Part shown: one piece after another, positions 18,866 to 26,928 of the stretch
How positions within the stretch are numbered: the stretch's first letter is position 1
Layout: each line of letters starts with the position of its first letter
Origin: Streptomyces sp. NBC_00670
Lineage (GTDB): Bacteria > Actinomycetota > Actinomycetes > Streptomycetales > Streptomycetaceae
Length of the DNA stretch: 64,000 bases
Direction of reading: 5' to 3'
Assembly: GCF_036226765.1 (NCBI RefSeq)
Contig: NZ_CP109017.1
Span: 744,001 to 808,000 of the forward strand
Translations under genes and position numbers: made by a program
The notes under the pieces: generated by a model
What the model was told of the DNA's origin: nothing
What the model saw: only the letters and a program-made list of their open reading frames with translations
The model's database searches: none

Positions 18866-21823
18866 GTGACCACACCCCACGGACCCGACGGGGCCCCGGA
18901 CGAAGGCCGCGAGCCCCCGGTCCCGGACGCGCCCGCGCCCCCGGACGACACGTCCGGCCACCCCGGCGCCCGGCCTCCCGCCGCGCGACCGCCCGGCACG
19001 GGCGCCGGACCGTCCACCAAGCCGTCGCCCGGCACGGGCCCCGGACCGACCGACGGCACTGGGGCCCGTGCGGCCACGCCTCCGGCCGACGAGGCCGCAT
19101 CCGGTCCGGGCCCCACCGGGGCCGGCCGCACCGGGTCCGCCCTGGGCGGCGAAGCCGCATCCGACGCCACCGCCGCGGCCGCGACCACCGGCCCCATCCC
19201 GGCGGACGCCGCCGCGCCACCGGCGCCCACCGCCGGCTCCGGCACGGACGTGGCGGTACCGCCCGGCGGCCCCGGCCGGCCCGCCGACGCCCCGGCCGCC
19301 GGTGGTACCGGCTCCGCACGCACCACCGCCGGCTCCGGCGCGGGCCCCGGCCCGCTGTCGGGCGAAACCGGCGGTGTGCCGGAGGCGGATGCGGACGGTG
19401 ATGGGCTCCCGGTGCTGTCCGGCGTCGACGGCGATGCCGGCATCGCCGTCGGTACCGGCGACGGCGGCACGCGGTCCGCCGTGGGGCGGCTCGCGGCGAC
19501 CGTGCGGCGGTTGCGGCAGGAGGTGTGGGCCGCGCAGGCCGCCGCCGACGGGCGGGCCCTGGTCGACCTGGCGCGCGGCATCCTCATCGAGCGGCTCGGC
19601 CTCGGCCCCGTCGAGGCCGCCCGGCATCTCACCGCCCTCGCCGAGCAGGCCGGCGTGGAGCCCCTGGAACTGGCCGTCGACGTCATCAACCAGGCGGCCC
19701 GCGACCGCCTCTCCGAGGTCGCCGCGGAGTTCGTCGCCGAAGCCACCGAGGCGCCCGGCACCCCGGCCGGCCCCCGTACGGCCTCCTCCGCGGTGGTCCG
19801 GCTGCGCACGGCGGAGAGCGGCGCGCTGGCCGCCGCCGACACCCAGGCCGTCGCCGACTCCCTCCTCCAGCACGCCCTCGCCCCGCTGGGCGCCTGCGCG
19901 GTCGCCGTGTGGGCGGCCCGCTCCGACGGCTCCCTGGCGCTGGCCGGCAGCGCCGGCTTCTCCGCCGCTGAGGCGGAGCGCTGGTGCTACGTCCCGCCGG
20001 GCGTCGCCACCGTCGCCCGGTGCGCGCTCACCGAGCGCGGCACCCAGTGGTACTCCTCGCTCGACGAGGCCGGTGTCCCCACCATCGGGCACACCGAGTT
20101 CCCGTACGGCGGCCGGGTCGCCGTGCCCGCCGGCACCGGCGGCCGCATCCACGGCGTCCTGGAGATCGGCTGGGCCTCGCCGCTCGCCCCGCAGCCCCCG
20201 CAGATCGTCCGCCAGGTCGAGGCGCTGGCCGAGCTGTGCGCGCACACCCTGGAGACCCACACCCCGCCCGCCGTCACCCCCGGCGAGCCGCCCGCCCAGC
20301 CCGGCGTCTCCGAACTCGTCCACCTCGCCGAAGGCCTGCACGACCCGGCACTGGTACTCGTCCCCTGCTTCGACGACGACGGCCACCTCGTCGACTTCCG
20401 CATCCACTACGTCAACTCCCGCTTCCTCGACCCGGCCGGCCGGCCGCGCGGTGCCGTGACCGGGGCGCTGCTCCTGGAGGCCTATCCGATGGCCGCCGGG
20501 GAGAGCGAGCTGTTCCAGCAGATCGAACGGGTGTACGCCACGGGCGAGCCGTTCCGCGCCCAGCGGATGACGCTCACCGCGCTGGTCGAGCAGGTCGCGC
20601 TGTCCGCCGTGGCGGACGTGCACGTCAGCCGGCACGGCAGCAGTCTGCTGTTCATCTGGCGGATCGAGGACGAGGCGGCCCGGCTCGCCAGCCTGCTCCA
20701 ACACGCCCAGCGGCTCGGCCGGATCGGCGGCTTCGAGGAGAACCTCCTCACCGACGGCGTCACCTGGAACAGCCAGCTCTACGGCCTCTTCGGCCGCCCC
20801 TCCTACGCCGTCCCGGTCCGGCTCCAGGATCTGCCCGCGCACGCCCACCCCGACGACGCCGTGGCCCTCGGCCGCTTCCTGCGGACCGTGCTGCACAACC
20901 GGCGCCCCGCCTCCGTCGCCTTCCGGCTCCAGCGCCCGGACGGCGTCACCCGGCACATGCGGGTGGTGGCCGAGCCGGTGCTCGACGCCGACGACGGGCT
21001 GCTCGCCGTGCGCGGGGCGTACCAGGACATCTCCGCCCAGCACTGGACGGAGGTCGCGCTGGCCGCCACCCGCGACCAGCTCGCCCACACCGAGCAGCAG
21101 TCCGCCGAACGCAACCGGCTGGCGCTGCAGTTGCAGCACGCGATCATGCCGCCCACACAGGCGCCGCTGGAGATCCCCCAGTTGCAGCTCGCCGTGCGCT
21201 ACCGGCCCGCCGAGACCGAGCAGCTGGTCGGCGGCGACTGGTACGACGCGGTCGTCCTGCCGTCGAAGAAGGTGCTGCTGTGCGTGGGCGACGTCGCGGG
21301 TCACGGCATCGACGCGGCGACCAGCATGGTCGTGCTGCGCAACGCGCTGCGGGGCCTCGCGGTCACCGGCGCGGGTCCGGCCCAGCTGCTGTCCTGGCTG
21401 AACATAGTGGCGCACCACCTCACCGGCGCCGTCACCGCCACCGCCGTGTGCGGCCTGTACGACCCCGTCACCCGCTCCCTGCGCTGGGCGAGGGCGGGCC
21501 ACCTCCCGCCGGTACTGGTGCGGGACGCGGAGGCCACCGCGCTGCCGCTGGTACGGGGTCTGCTGCTCGGCGCGGTGTCGGAGACGACGTACGAGGAGGC
21601 CGAGGTGCGGCTCGCCCCGGACGACACGCTGCTGATGTACACCGACGGTCTGATCGAGCGCCGCGACCTGCCGGTGGAGGAGTCGCTGGCGCACCTGCTG
21701 ACCACGGCCGGCACGGCCGGCACGCCCGCCTCACCGCTGCCGCAGCAGCTGGACCGGCTGCTGACGTACAGCAGATCGGACACCGACGACGACACCTGCA
21801 TCGTCGGCATACGCGTGCTGTGA
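18866..21823 (+). CDS. multidomain PP2C (SpoIIE/RsbU-like) phosphatase with ANTAR-like, GAF and PAS domains
   Basis: 985 residues. Residues 1-200 are a low-complexity Ala/Pro/Gly/Thr tail, probably disordered. An ANTAR-like helical unit follows (about 207-275; ARGILIERLGLGPVEAARHL), then a GAF-like region (about 310-465), PAS-like segments (about 490-740), and the phosphatase (about 750-985; LVGGDWYDAV, VGDVAGHGIDAA, LMYTDGLIERR, DDDTCIVGI). The conserved aspartates of the Mn-binding site are present. It should dephosphorylate an anti-anti-sigma factor such as the RsbV-like protein encoded downstream. The pairing with the hybrid kinase recalls the osaA/osaC locus of S. coelicolor (inferred from memory). 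Confidence 0.85.
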   Translation: MTTPHGPDGAPDEGREPPVPDAPAPPDDTSGHPGARPPAARPPGTGAGPSTKPSPGTGPGPTDGTGARAATPPADEAASGPGPTGAGRTGSALGGEAASDATAAAATTGPIPADAAAPPAPTAGSGTDVAVPPGGPGRPADAPAAGGTGSARTTAGSGAGPGPLSGETGGVPEADADGDGLPVLSGVDGDAGIAVGTGDGGTRSAVGRLAATVRRLRQEVWAAQAAADGRALVDLARGILIERLGLGPVEAARHLTALAEQAGVEPLELAVDVINQAARDRLSEVAAEFVAEATEAPGTPAGPRTASSAVVRLRTAESGALAAADTQAVADSLLQHALAPLGACAVAVWAARSDGSLALAGSAGFSAAEAERWCYVPPGVATVARCALTERGTQWYSSLDEAGVPTIGHTEFPYGGRVAVPAGTGGRIHGVLEIGWASPLAPQPPQIVRQVEALAELCAHTLETHTPPAVTPGEPPAQPGVSELVHLAEGLHDPALVLVPCFDDDGHLVDFRIHYVNSRFLDPAGRPRGAVTGALLLEAYPMAAGESELFQQIERVYATGEPFRAQRMTLTALVEQVALSAVADVHVSRHGSSLLFIWRIEDEAARLASLLQHAQRLGRIGGFEENLLTDGVTWNSQLYGLFGRPSYAVPVRLQDLPAHAHPDDAVALGRFLRTVLHNRRPASVAFRLQRPDGVTRHMRVVAEPVLDADDGLLAVRGAYQDISAQHWTEVALAATRDQLAHTEQQSAERNRLALQLQHAIMPPTQAPLEIPQLQLAVRYRPAETEQLVGGDWYDAVVLPSKKVLLCVGDVAGHGIDAATSMVVLRNALRGLAVTGAGPAQLLSWLNIVAHHLTGAVTATAVCGLYDPVTRSLRWARAGHLPPVLVRDAEATALPLVRGLLLGAVSETTYEEAEVRLAPDDTLLMYTDGLIERRDLPVEESLAHLLTTAGTAGTPASPLPQQLDRLLTYSRSDTDDDTCIVGIRVL

Positions 21824-21865
21824 CCGGCGACGGGGAAGCCTTCGCACGAGAGAGCGAAAAGGACG

Positions 21866-21890
21866 GTGTGAAGATCGGCAAGGGGGGTAC
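21866..21890 (+). promoter_or_regulatory. SigB-type promoter before the first sigma-factor gene
   Basis: GTGT (21866-21869), 15 bases, then GGGTAC (21885-21890) exactly fits the S. coelicolor SigB consensus GNNTN(14-16)GGGTAC/T. The -10 lies 45 bp before the likely start codon, which suggests autoregulation by this sigma or a relative. Confidence 0.6.
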
Positions 21891-21934
21891 TGAAGCGTGG
21901 CCCATGCCAACCCCAGTGAATGAGGGTGAATGAG

Positions 21935-22795
21935 ATGACAGCCGTGGCCGCCCACGCCGCAGCCCGTACGACGCACGTGACGCCAGCTCCGGACACCGTC
22001 GCCGATCCCCAGAGCGTGAGCCCCAAGGACGCGCGGGAGCTGTCCCGGCACTTCTTCGCCCGGCTGGCCACCCTGGAGGAGGGCACGCCCGACTTCCAGT
22101 ACGTGCGCAACACCCTGATCGAGATGAACCTCTCGCTCGTCCGGTACGCGGCCTCGCGGTTCCGCAGCCGGGGCGCGGACGAGATGGAGGACATCGTCCA
22201 GGTCGGCACGATCGGTCTGATCAAGGCGATCGACCGGTTCGAGCTGACGCGGGAGGTGGAGTTCACCTCGTTCGCGGTGCCGTACATCGTGGGTGAGATC
22301 AAGCGGTTCTTCCGGGACACCAGCTGGGCCGTGCACGTGCCGCGCCGGCTCCAGGAGGCGCGGGTGGAACTGGCCCGCGCCACGGAGGAGTTGAGCCGCC
22401 GCACCGGCAGGCAGCCGACGGTGCGGGAGCTGTCGGCGCTGATGTCGTTGCCGGAGGAGGAGGTCATCGAGGCCCGCAAGGCGTCGAACGCGTACCGCAG
22501 TTCGTCGCTGGACGCGTCACTGAGCGGGGACGGCGCGCTGGACGGCGAGACCGCCCTCGCCGACTTCATCGGCGTGGAGGAGCGCGGCCTGGAACTGGTC
22601 GAGGACCTGCACTCCCTGGCCCCCCTGGTCGCCGGCCTCCCCGAACGCGACCGCACGATCCTGCACCTGCGCTTCGTCGAGGAACTCACCCAGGCCCAGA
22701 TCGGCGAACAGCTCGGCATCTCCCAAATGCACGTCTCCCGCCTCCTCAACCGCATCGTCACCACGCTGCGCCAGGGATTGCTGGGCACCTCCTGA
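21935..22795 (+). CDS. RNA polymerase sigma factor, SigB/SigF/SigG family (stress type)
   Basis: 286 residues from the ATG at 21935, which follows GAGGG at 8-base spacing; an ATG at 21920 is an alternative. Region 2 is seen at MNLSLVRYAASRFRSRG, DIVQVGTIGLIKAIDRFE and VEFTSFAVPYIVGEIKRFFR, region 3 at VHVPRRLQEARVEL, and region 4 at LPERDRTILHLRFVEELTQAQIGEQLGISQMHVSRLL. No SigA-like region 1.1 is present. It is flanked by partner-switching genes and preceded by a SigB-type promoter. By remembered gene order in S. coelicolor it may correspond to sigM; this is uncertain. Confidence 0.92.
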   Translation: MTAVAAHAAARTTHVTPAPDTVADPQSVSPKDARELSRHFFARLATLEEGTPDFQYVRNTLIEMNLSLVRYAASRFRSRGADEMEDIVQVGTIGLIKAIDRFELTREVEFTSFAVPYIVGEIKRFFRDTSWAVHVPRRLQEARVELARATEELSRRTGRQPTVRELSALMSLPEEEVIEARKASNAYRSSSLDASLSGDGALDGETALADFIGVEERGLELVEDLHSLAPLVAGLPERDRTILHLRFVEELTQAQIGEQLGISQMHVSRLLNRIVTTLRQGLLGTS

Positions 22796-22802
22796 ACCCA
22801 GG

Positions 22803-22911
22803 AAGAAGGGGCGCGGGGAACTGCGCGGTCTTTTGACGGGGGTCCGGGGCCGAGCCCCCGGGGGACGGGAAGAGCAGGGGCGGTGGGGGCGAAAAACCCT
22901 CCCGCCCCCAC
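22803..22911. repeat. composite intergenic repeat, copy 2
   Basis: It contains GGGGCGCGGGGAACTGCGCG, a GGGGGTCCGGGGCCGAGCCCCC stem and a G-rich tract ending GGCGGTGGGGGCGAAAAA. Order and sequence match the copy at 34.9 kb. It occupies the 211-bp gap after the sigma gene. Confidence 0.75.
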
Positions 22912-23006
22912 CCCACCCCGCGTTTCACGCGATCCCCCCGTGGCACCCGGCAGTCACCGCCCGCCCCGCCCAGGGGCGGACCGAGACGCACAGACAGGAG
23001 GGGCCC

Positions 23007-23246
23007 ATGGCCACCGGAGAGACCGGCTTCAGCGACGTCGTCTTCGACCTCATCTCCGTCCAGTACCACTCCCTGAAGGCCGGCCACGACTACGGCCAGT
23101 ACGTCCGCGACGCGGAGAACGCCGGCAAGAAGGACATCGCCGACTTCTTCCGCTCCGTCATGGAGCAGGACTCCGAGCGGGCCGCCCAGTGCCACCGCTT
23201 CCTCGGCGAACTCCGCGGCCCCGAGGACGCCCAGCCCAAGGGCTGA
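23007..23246 (+). CDS. small conserved helical protein, possibly ferritin-like
   Basis: 79 residues from an ATG after AGGAGGGG. The sequence is mostly helical with paired acidic/His positions (QYHSLKAGHDYGQYVRDAEN; DFFRSVMEQDSERAAQCHRF), which recalls half of a ferritin-like bundle. The family was not identified. It lies between the sigma factor and the RsbV-like gene, so it may belong to the stress regulon. A strong hairpin follows. Confidence 0.7.
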   Translation: MATGETGFSDVVFDLISVQYHSLKAGHDYGQYVRDAENAGKKDIADFFRSVMEQDSERAAQCHRFLGELRGPEDAQPKG

Positions 23247-23267
23247 CCCCCTCGGCCGCACGCCGAG

Positions 23268-23316
23268 CGCGCCCGGGCCCGCCGCACACGAGACACGTGC
23301 GCCGGGCCCGGGCGCG
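23268..23316 (+). terminator. perfect 14-bp hairpin after the small helical protein
   Basis: CGCGCCCGGGCCCG (23268-23281) pairs with its complement at 23303-23316. It probably ends the sigma/small-protein transcript before the RsbV-like gene. Confidence 0.6.
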
Positions 23317-23498
23317 TTCGGGTTCCGCCGCACCTCCAGGCATGCCCCGCCTCTCCCCGGGTAGACGGGCCCTGCTCGCCACGGCCCGCCCGCCCCGCGG
23401 CGAGACGTTGATCACTGCCAAGGGGCGCGTCCGCGGCGCATCCGGACGCCGCCCCGGGGTAGGCAGGCTCTCGTAGGAAGTGCTTCGTGGAGGACGAT

Positions 23499-23894
23499 GT
23501 GTCGACTGAACAAGCCCCCCTTTCCATCGACGTGACCCTGCCCCGGGAGGATGTCGCGCTGGTCACCGTGAAGGGATTCCTCGACGTCGACACGGCGACC
23601 GAGCTGCATCACCACCTGGCCAACCAGGTGCACCACGGCCGGCACCATCTGCTGCTCGACCTGTCCGCCGTGCCGTTCATGGACTCCTCCGGCATCAACA
23701 TCATTCTCAAGGCGTACAAGGAGACGCGGCAGGTCGACGGCAGCGTGCGCCTGGTGGATCCGGCCCCCGCCGTCCAGCGCATCCTGGACCTGACCGGCGT
23801 GAGCCTGACGGTCCCGTCCGCCAAGACCGTGGACGACGCACTCGCCGACCTGAACAGCACGACCCCCGGCGGCACGGCCGCCACGGGCGGCTGA
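23499..23894 (+). CDS. anti-sigma factor antagonist, STAS domain (RsbV-like)
   Basis: 131 residues from the GTG at 23499, 5 bases after GGAGG; a GTG at 23487 would add four. A single STAS domain has the phospho-acceptor motif LLLDLSAVPFMDSSGINIIL, with the serine in DSSG. Unphosphorylated RsbV-type proteins bind the anti-sigma kinase and free sigma. The nearby PP2C phosphatases and RsbW-like ATPases are plausible partners. A GCAT-N15-GGGTAG element at 23438-23462 is a 5/6 match to a SigB-type promoter. Confidence 0.88.
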   Translation: MSTEQAPLSIDVTLPREDVALVTVKGFLDVDTATELHHHLANQVHHGRHHLLLDLSAVPFMDSSGINIILKAYKETRQVDGSVRLVDPAPAVQRILDLTGVSLTVPSAKTVDDALADLNSTTPGGTAATGG

Positions 23895-24038
23895 CGACCG
23901 CCCCGCCCGCGCACGGCTTCGGTCTCCGACGGCAGGAGGCCCCTTTCGCCGTGTGCGGGAAGACCCGGTCGTACCCTTTCGGCCGGAAGCCCACCGGCAG
24001 CCCACCGGCAGCCCGTGACCTCGAAGGAGACAGGAAAC

Positions 24039-24944
24039 GTGACGGACCAGGAGCCGGCAGTGGCCGTGGACAAGGGCGCGTCGGCACGAGCCGTCGGCGA
24101 CTTCCTGTTGCGCCGCCGTGAACAGATCGCCCAGCGCTGGGCGGACGAGACCCTGTTCCGCACGGTCTTCACGGTCTCCCGGGACGAGGCCGTGGAGGTG
24201 GCCAGGAGCGTCGTCGAGGCGCTCGCCTCGGTGGCCGCCTCCGGCCAGGTGGAGAGCGTGAGCGCGGCCGGCTTCGCCGGGGTGCGCGAGCAGCTCGGCC
24301 GGATGGCGTCGTCCCGGGCGCGCTCGGGGGCCACGGCCGCGGGCATCGCCGCCGAGGTGGCGGCACTGCGCCCCTCCGTCGTCGAGCAGCTGACGGCGGA
24401 CCTGGCGGAGGCGGACGGCGCGGCCCGCGAGGAGTGCATGGTGACGCTCACCGTGCTCCTCGGGACCCTGCGCGTGCTGGTCATGGAGACGGCCCTCACC
24501 GCGGGCGAGGAGCTCCTGGAGCGGCAGCGGATGCAGCTCCTGGAGGTGGCCACGCCGGTGATCAAGCTGTGGAGCGGCATCGTCGCCGTCCCGCTGATCG
24601 GCACGCTCGACAGCGCCCGCAGCCAGGTGGTGATGGAGAGCCTGCTGGAGGCCGTCGTCCAGCAGCAGGCCCGGTTCGCCATCCTGGACATCACCGGGGT
24701 GCCGACGGTCGACTCGCTGGTCGCCCAGCATCTGATGAAGACGGTGGCGGCGGCCCGGCTGATGGGCGCGGAGTGCATCGTCTCGGGCATCCGGCCGGCG
24801 ATCGCGCAGACCATCGTGCACCTGGGGATCGACCTCGGTTCGGTGCTGACCCGGGCGACCCTGGCGGACGCCCTCGGGTACGCCCTGCACCGCCAGGGCG
24901 CCATGATCGTCGACCAGTCGAGCGCGGGAGGCGACCCGCGGTGA
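24039..24944 (+). CDS. RsbR-type stressosome co-antagonist (RsbRD N-terminal plus STAS)
   Basis: 301 residues from the GTG at 24039, 9 bases after AAGGAGACAGG; a GTG at 24015 is possible. Residues 1-160 are an all-helical RsbRD-like sensor region. The C-terminal STAS domain (about 170-285) begins IKLWSGIVAVPLIGTLDSAR and has the acceptor region LDITGVPTVDSLVAQHL with conserved Thr and Ser. In Bacillus such proteins form the stressosome shell with RsbS. The stop overlaps the next GTG. Confidence 0.9.
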   Translation: MTDQEPAVAVDKGASARAVGDFLLRRREQIAQRWADETLFRTVFTVSRDEAVEVARSVVEALASVAASGQVESVSAAGFAGVREQLGRMASSRARSGATAAGIAAEVAALRPSVVEQLTADLAEADGAAREECMVTLTVLLGTLRVLVMETALTAGEELLERQRMQLLEVATPVIKLWSGIVAVPLIGTLDSARSQVVMESLLEAVVQQQARFAILDITGVPTVDSLVAQHLMKTVAAARLMGAECIVSGIRPAIAQTIVHLGIDLGSVLTRATLADALGYALHRQGAMIVDQSSAGGDPR

Positions 24945-25360
24945 TCAGCGGTGGCCCGGACCCGCTGGGCAGCCATGTGCCCGTCCTCAAGCTCGGCGAC
25001 GTCCTGCTGGTGACGTTGCAGGGCGATCTCCACGACCACGCGGCCGAGAAGCTGCAGCAGGACATCGTGGAGGCGATCGCGCGCAGTTCCGTCACCGGTG
25101 TCGTCATCGACGTCTCGGGCGTGGAGATCGTCGACTCGTTCCTCGGCCGGGTGTTCGCGGAGATCGCCGCCACCGCCCGGCTGCTGGCGGCGCAGACCGT
25201 CGTGGCCGGGATGCGGCCTGCGGTGGCGATCACCCTGGTCGAGCTGGGGCTCACCCTGCCCGGGCTGCGCACGGCGCTGGACACCCAGGAAGCCCTGCGC
25301 ATGCTGACGGAAGCGTCCGCCGCCCTCCCGCGCGGTGCCGAACGCCGGGAGAGCGCGTGA
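24941..25360 (+). CDS. RsbS-like stressosome scaffold (STAS) protein
   Basis: 139 residues, one STAS domain (PVLKLGDVLLVTLQGDLHD; VVIDVSGVEIVDSFLGRVF). The serine in VDSFLG matches the residue phosphorylated by RsbT in Bacillus RsbS. The GTG start overlaps the RsbR-like stop (GTGA), and the stop overlaps the RsbT-like start, so rsbR-S-T are translationally coupled. Confidence 0.9.
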   Translation: MISGGPDPLGSHVPVLKLGDVLLVTLQGDLHDHAAEKLQQDIVEAIARSSVTGVVIDVSGVEIVDSFLGRVFAEIAATARLLAAQTVVAGMRPAVAITLVELGLTLPGLRTALDTQEALRMLTEASAALPRGAERRESA

Positions 25361-25803
25361 CCGAGACCTCCGGCCGGGTGGCCGCCCGGCTGCCGATCCG
25401 CTCGGACATGGATCTGGCGTGGGTACGGCAGCATGTGCGACAGGCCGCCGCCGAACTCGGCTTCGGCCTGGTGGAACAGACCAAACTGGTCACCGCGGCC
25501 AGCGAACTCGCCCGCAACACCCTGGTCCACGGCGGCGGCGGACACGTCGACTGCGTCCCCCTCGACGACGGCCGCACCCGGGGCCTGAAGCTGACGTTCT
25601 CCGACGAGGGCCCGGGCATCCCCGACGTGGAGCTGGCGCTGAGCGACGGCTACACCTCCGGCGGCGGGCTCGGCCTCGGCCTGGGCGGCGCGCGCCGGCT
25701 GGTGCACGAGTTCTCCCTGGACAGCCGGCCCGGCGAGGGCACCTCGGTGACGGTGATCTGCTGGGCGGCGGCCCCGCCGCACCCGCGCGGGGGCGTCCGG
25801 TGA
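25357..25803 (+). CDS. RsbT-like serine/threonine kinase (switch protein)
   Basis: 148 residues, HATPase_c fold. Visible are the N box (TAASELARNTLVHGGGG), G1 (FSDEGPGIPDV) and G2 (GGGLGLGLGGARRL). In the Bacillus model RsbT phosphorylates RsbR/RsbS and then leaves to activate an RsbU phosphatase. The gene order directly after RsbS supports that identity. It is GTGA-coupled at both ends. Confidence 0.9.
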   Translation: MTETSGRVAARLPIRSDMDLAWVRQHVRQAAAELGFGLVEQTKLVTAASELARNTLVHGGGGHVDCVPLDDGRTRGLKLTFSDEGPGIPDVELALSDGYTSGGGLGLGLGGARRLVHEFSLDSRPGEGTSVTVICWAAAPPHPRGGVR

Positions 25804-26921
25804 CCCGCGTCTGGGACGTGCCGGTGCACGACTCGACCCGGGTGCGGGACGCCCGGGTGGCCGCGGAGAGCGCGGCGGACCACCTCGGGTTCGACGAGGC
25901 CCGCCGGGCGGTGGCGGCGCTGGTCGCCACCGAGCTGGCCACCAATCTGCTCAAGCACGCGGGCGGCGGCCAGATCCTGGTCGAGACGGTGGACGCCGCC
26001 GACACCGCGCCGGCACCGCTCGGCCCCGGCGCGGCCCCCGGCGTCCGGGGACCGCTTCCCGCCGGGGATCAGGGCCGGCTGGTGCAGATCGTCGCGCTCG
26101 ACCACGGCCCCGGCATCCCCGATCTGCCGGCCGCCCTCAGCGACGGCTGGTCGACGACGCACTCGCTGGGCGCCGGGCTCGGCACCTGTCTGCGCGTCGC
26201 CCACGACTTCGACGTGCACAGCGCTCCCGGGCGGGGCACGGTGGCGCTCGCCCGGATCGGCGCGGTCGCCCGGGGCCGGGCCCCGGTGCCCGGCGCGCGT
26301 CCGGCGTCGGCGGCGGTCCGGGCCGGCGGGATCAACATCCCCTTCGCGGCGGCCGAGCAGTCCGGGGACGCGTGGGCGTGCGTGCGCGCCGCCGACCGGG
26401 TCACCCTGCTCCTGGCCGACGGCCTCGGGCACGGCGCCGGCGCCGCCCTGGCCTCGGACGCGGCCGTACGGCGGGTGCGCGAGTGCGCGCATCTGCCGCC
26501 GCCGGAGCTGCTCGGGCAGCTGCACACCGCGCTGCGCCGCACCCGCGGTGCCGCCGTCGCCGTCGCCCAAGTGGACCTGGCCGCCGGGGAGCTGGGCTTC
26601 TCGGGGCTCGGCAACATCGGCGCCCGACTGCGCTCGGGGAACGACTGGCGGCCACTGCTGTCGCACCCCGGGATAGTCGGCGCGCACTCCCCCGCCCGGC
26701 TGCCGCACCACCGGCTGCCGTGGACGTCCGACAGCGTGCTGGTGCTGCACAGCGACGGTCTGCCCAGCCGCTGGGCGCCCGCCGCCGACGCCGTCTCCGC
26801 CGCGCAGGACCCCGCGGTGACCGCGGCCGTGCTCGTGCGCGACGCCAGCAGCTCCGCGCGGCCCGCGCGCGACGACACCACGGTGGCGGTGCTGACCGGC
26901 CCGCCGCCCAAGGGACCGTGA
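25800..26921 (+). CDS. ATPase-phosphatase fusion: RsbT-like kinase joined to RsbX-like SpoIIE domain
   Basis: 373 residues. Residues about 1-150 form a second HATPase_c domain (VATELATNLLKHAGGG, LDHGPGIPDL, LGAGLGTCLRVA). Residues about 175-370 form a compact PP2C/SpoIIE domain (VTLLLADGLGHGAGAALAS, LVLHSDGLPSRW, RDDTTVAVLTG). RsbX in Bacillus resets RsbS/RsbR phosphorylation, so this protein combines the opposing activities. GTGA overlap with the RsbT-like gene places it in the same operon. Confidence 0.85.
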   Translation: MTRVWDVPVHDSTRVRDARVAAESAADHLGFDEARRAVAALVATELATNLLKHAGGGQILVETVDAADTAPAPLGPGAAPGVRGPLPAGDQGRLVQIVALDHGPGIPDLPAALSDGWSTTHSLGAGLGTCLRVAHDFDVHSAPGRGTVALARIGAVARGRAPVPGARPASAAVRAGGINIPFAAAEQSGDAWACVRAADRVTLLLADGLGHGAGAALASDAAVRRVRECAHLPPPELLGQLHTALRRTRGAAVAVAQVDLAAGELGFSGLGNIGARLRSGNDWRPLLSHPGIVGAHSPARLPHHRLPWTSDSVLVLHSDGLPSRWAPAADAVSAAQDPAVTAAVLVRDASSSARPARDDTTVAVLTGPPPKGP

Positions 26922-26928
26922 GCCCTTC

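Noticed and set aside
23971..23978. Minus-strand GGGTAC near 23975
   Set aside because: No matching -35 and no minus-strand gene downstream for it to serve.
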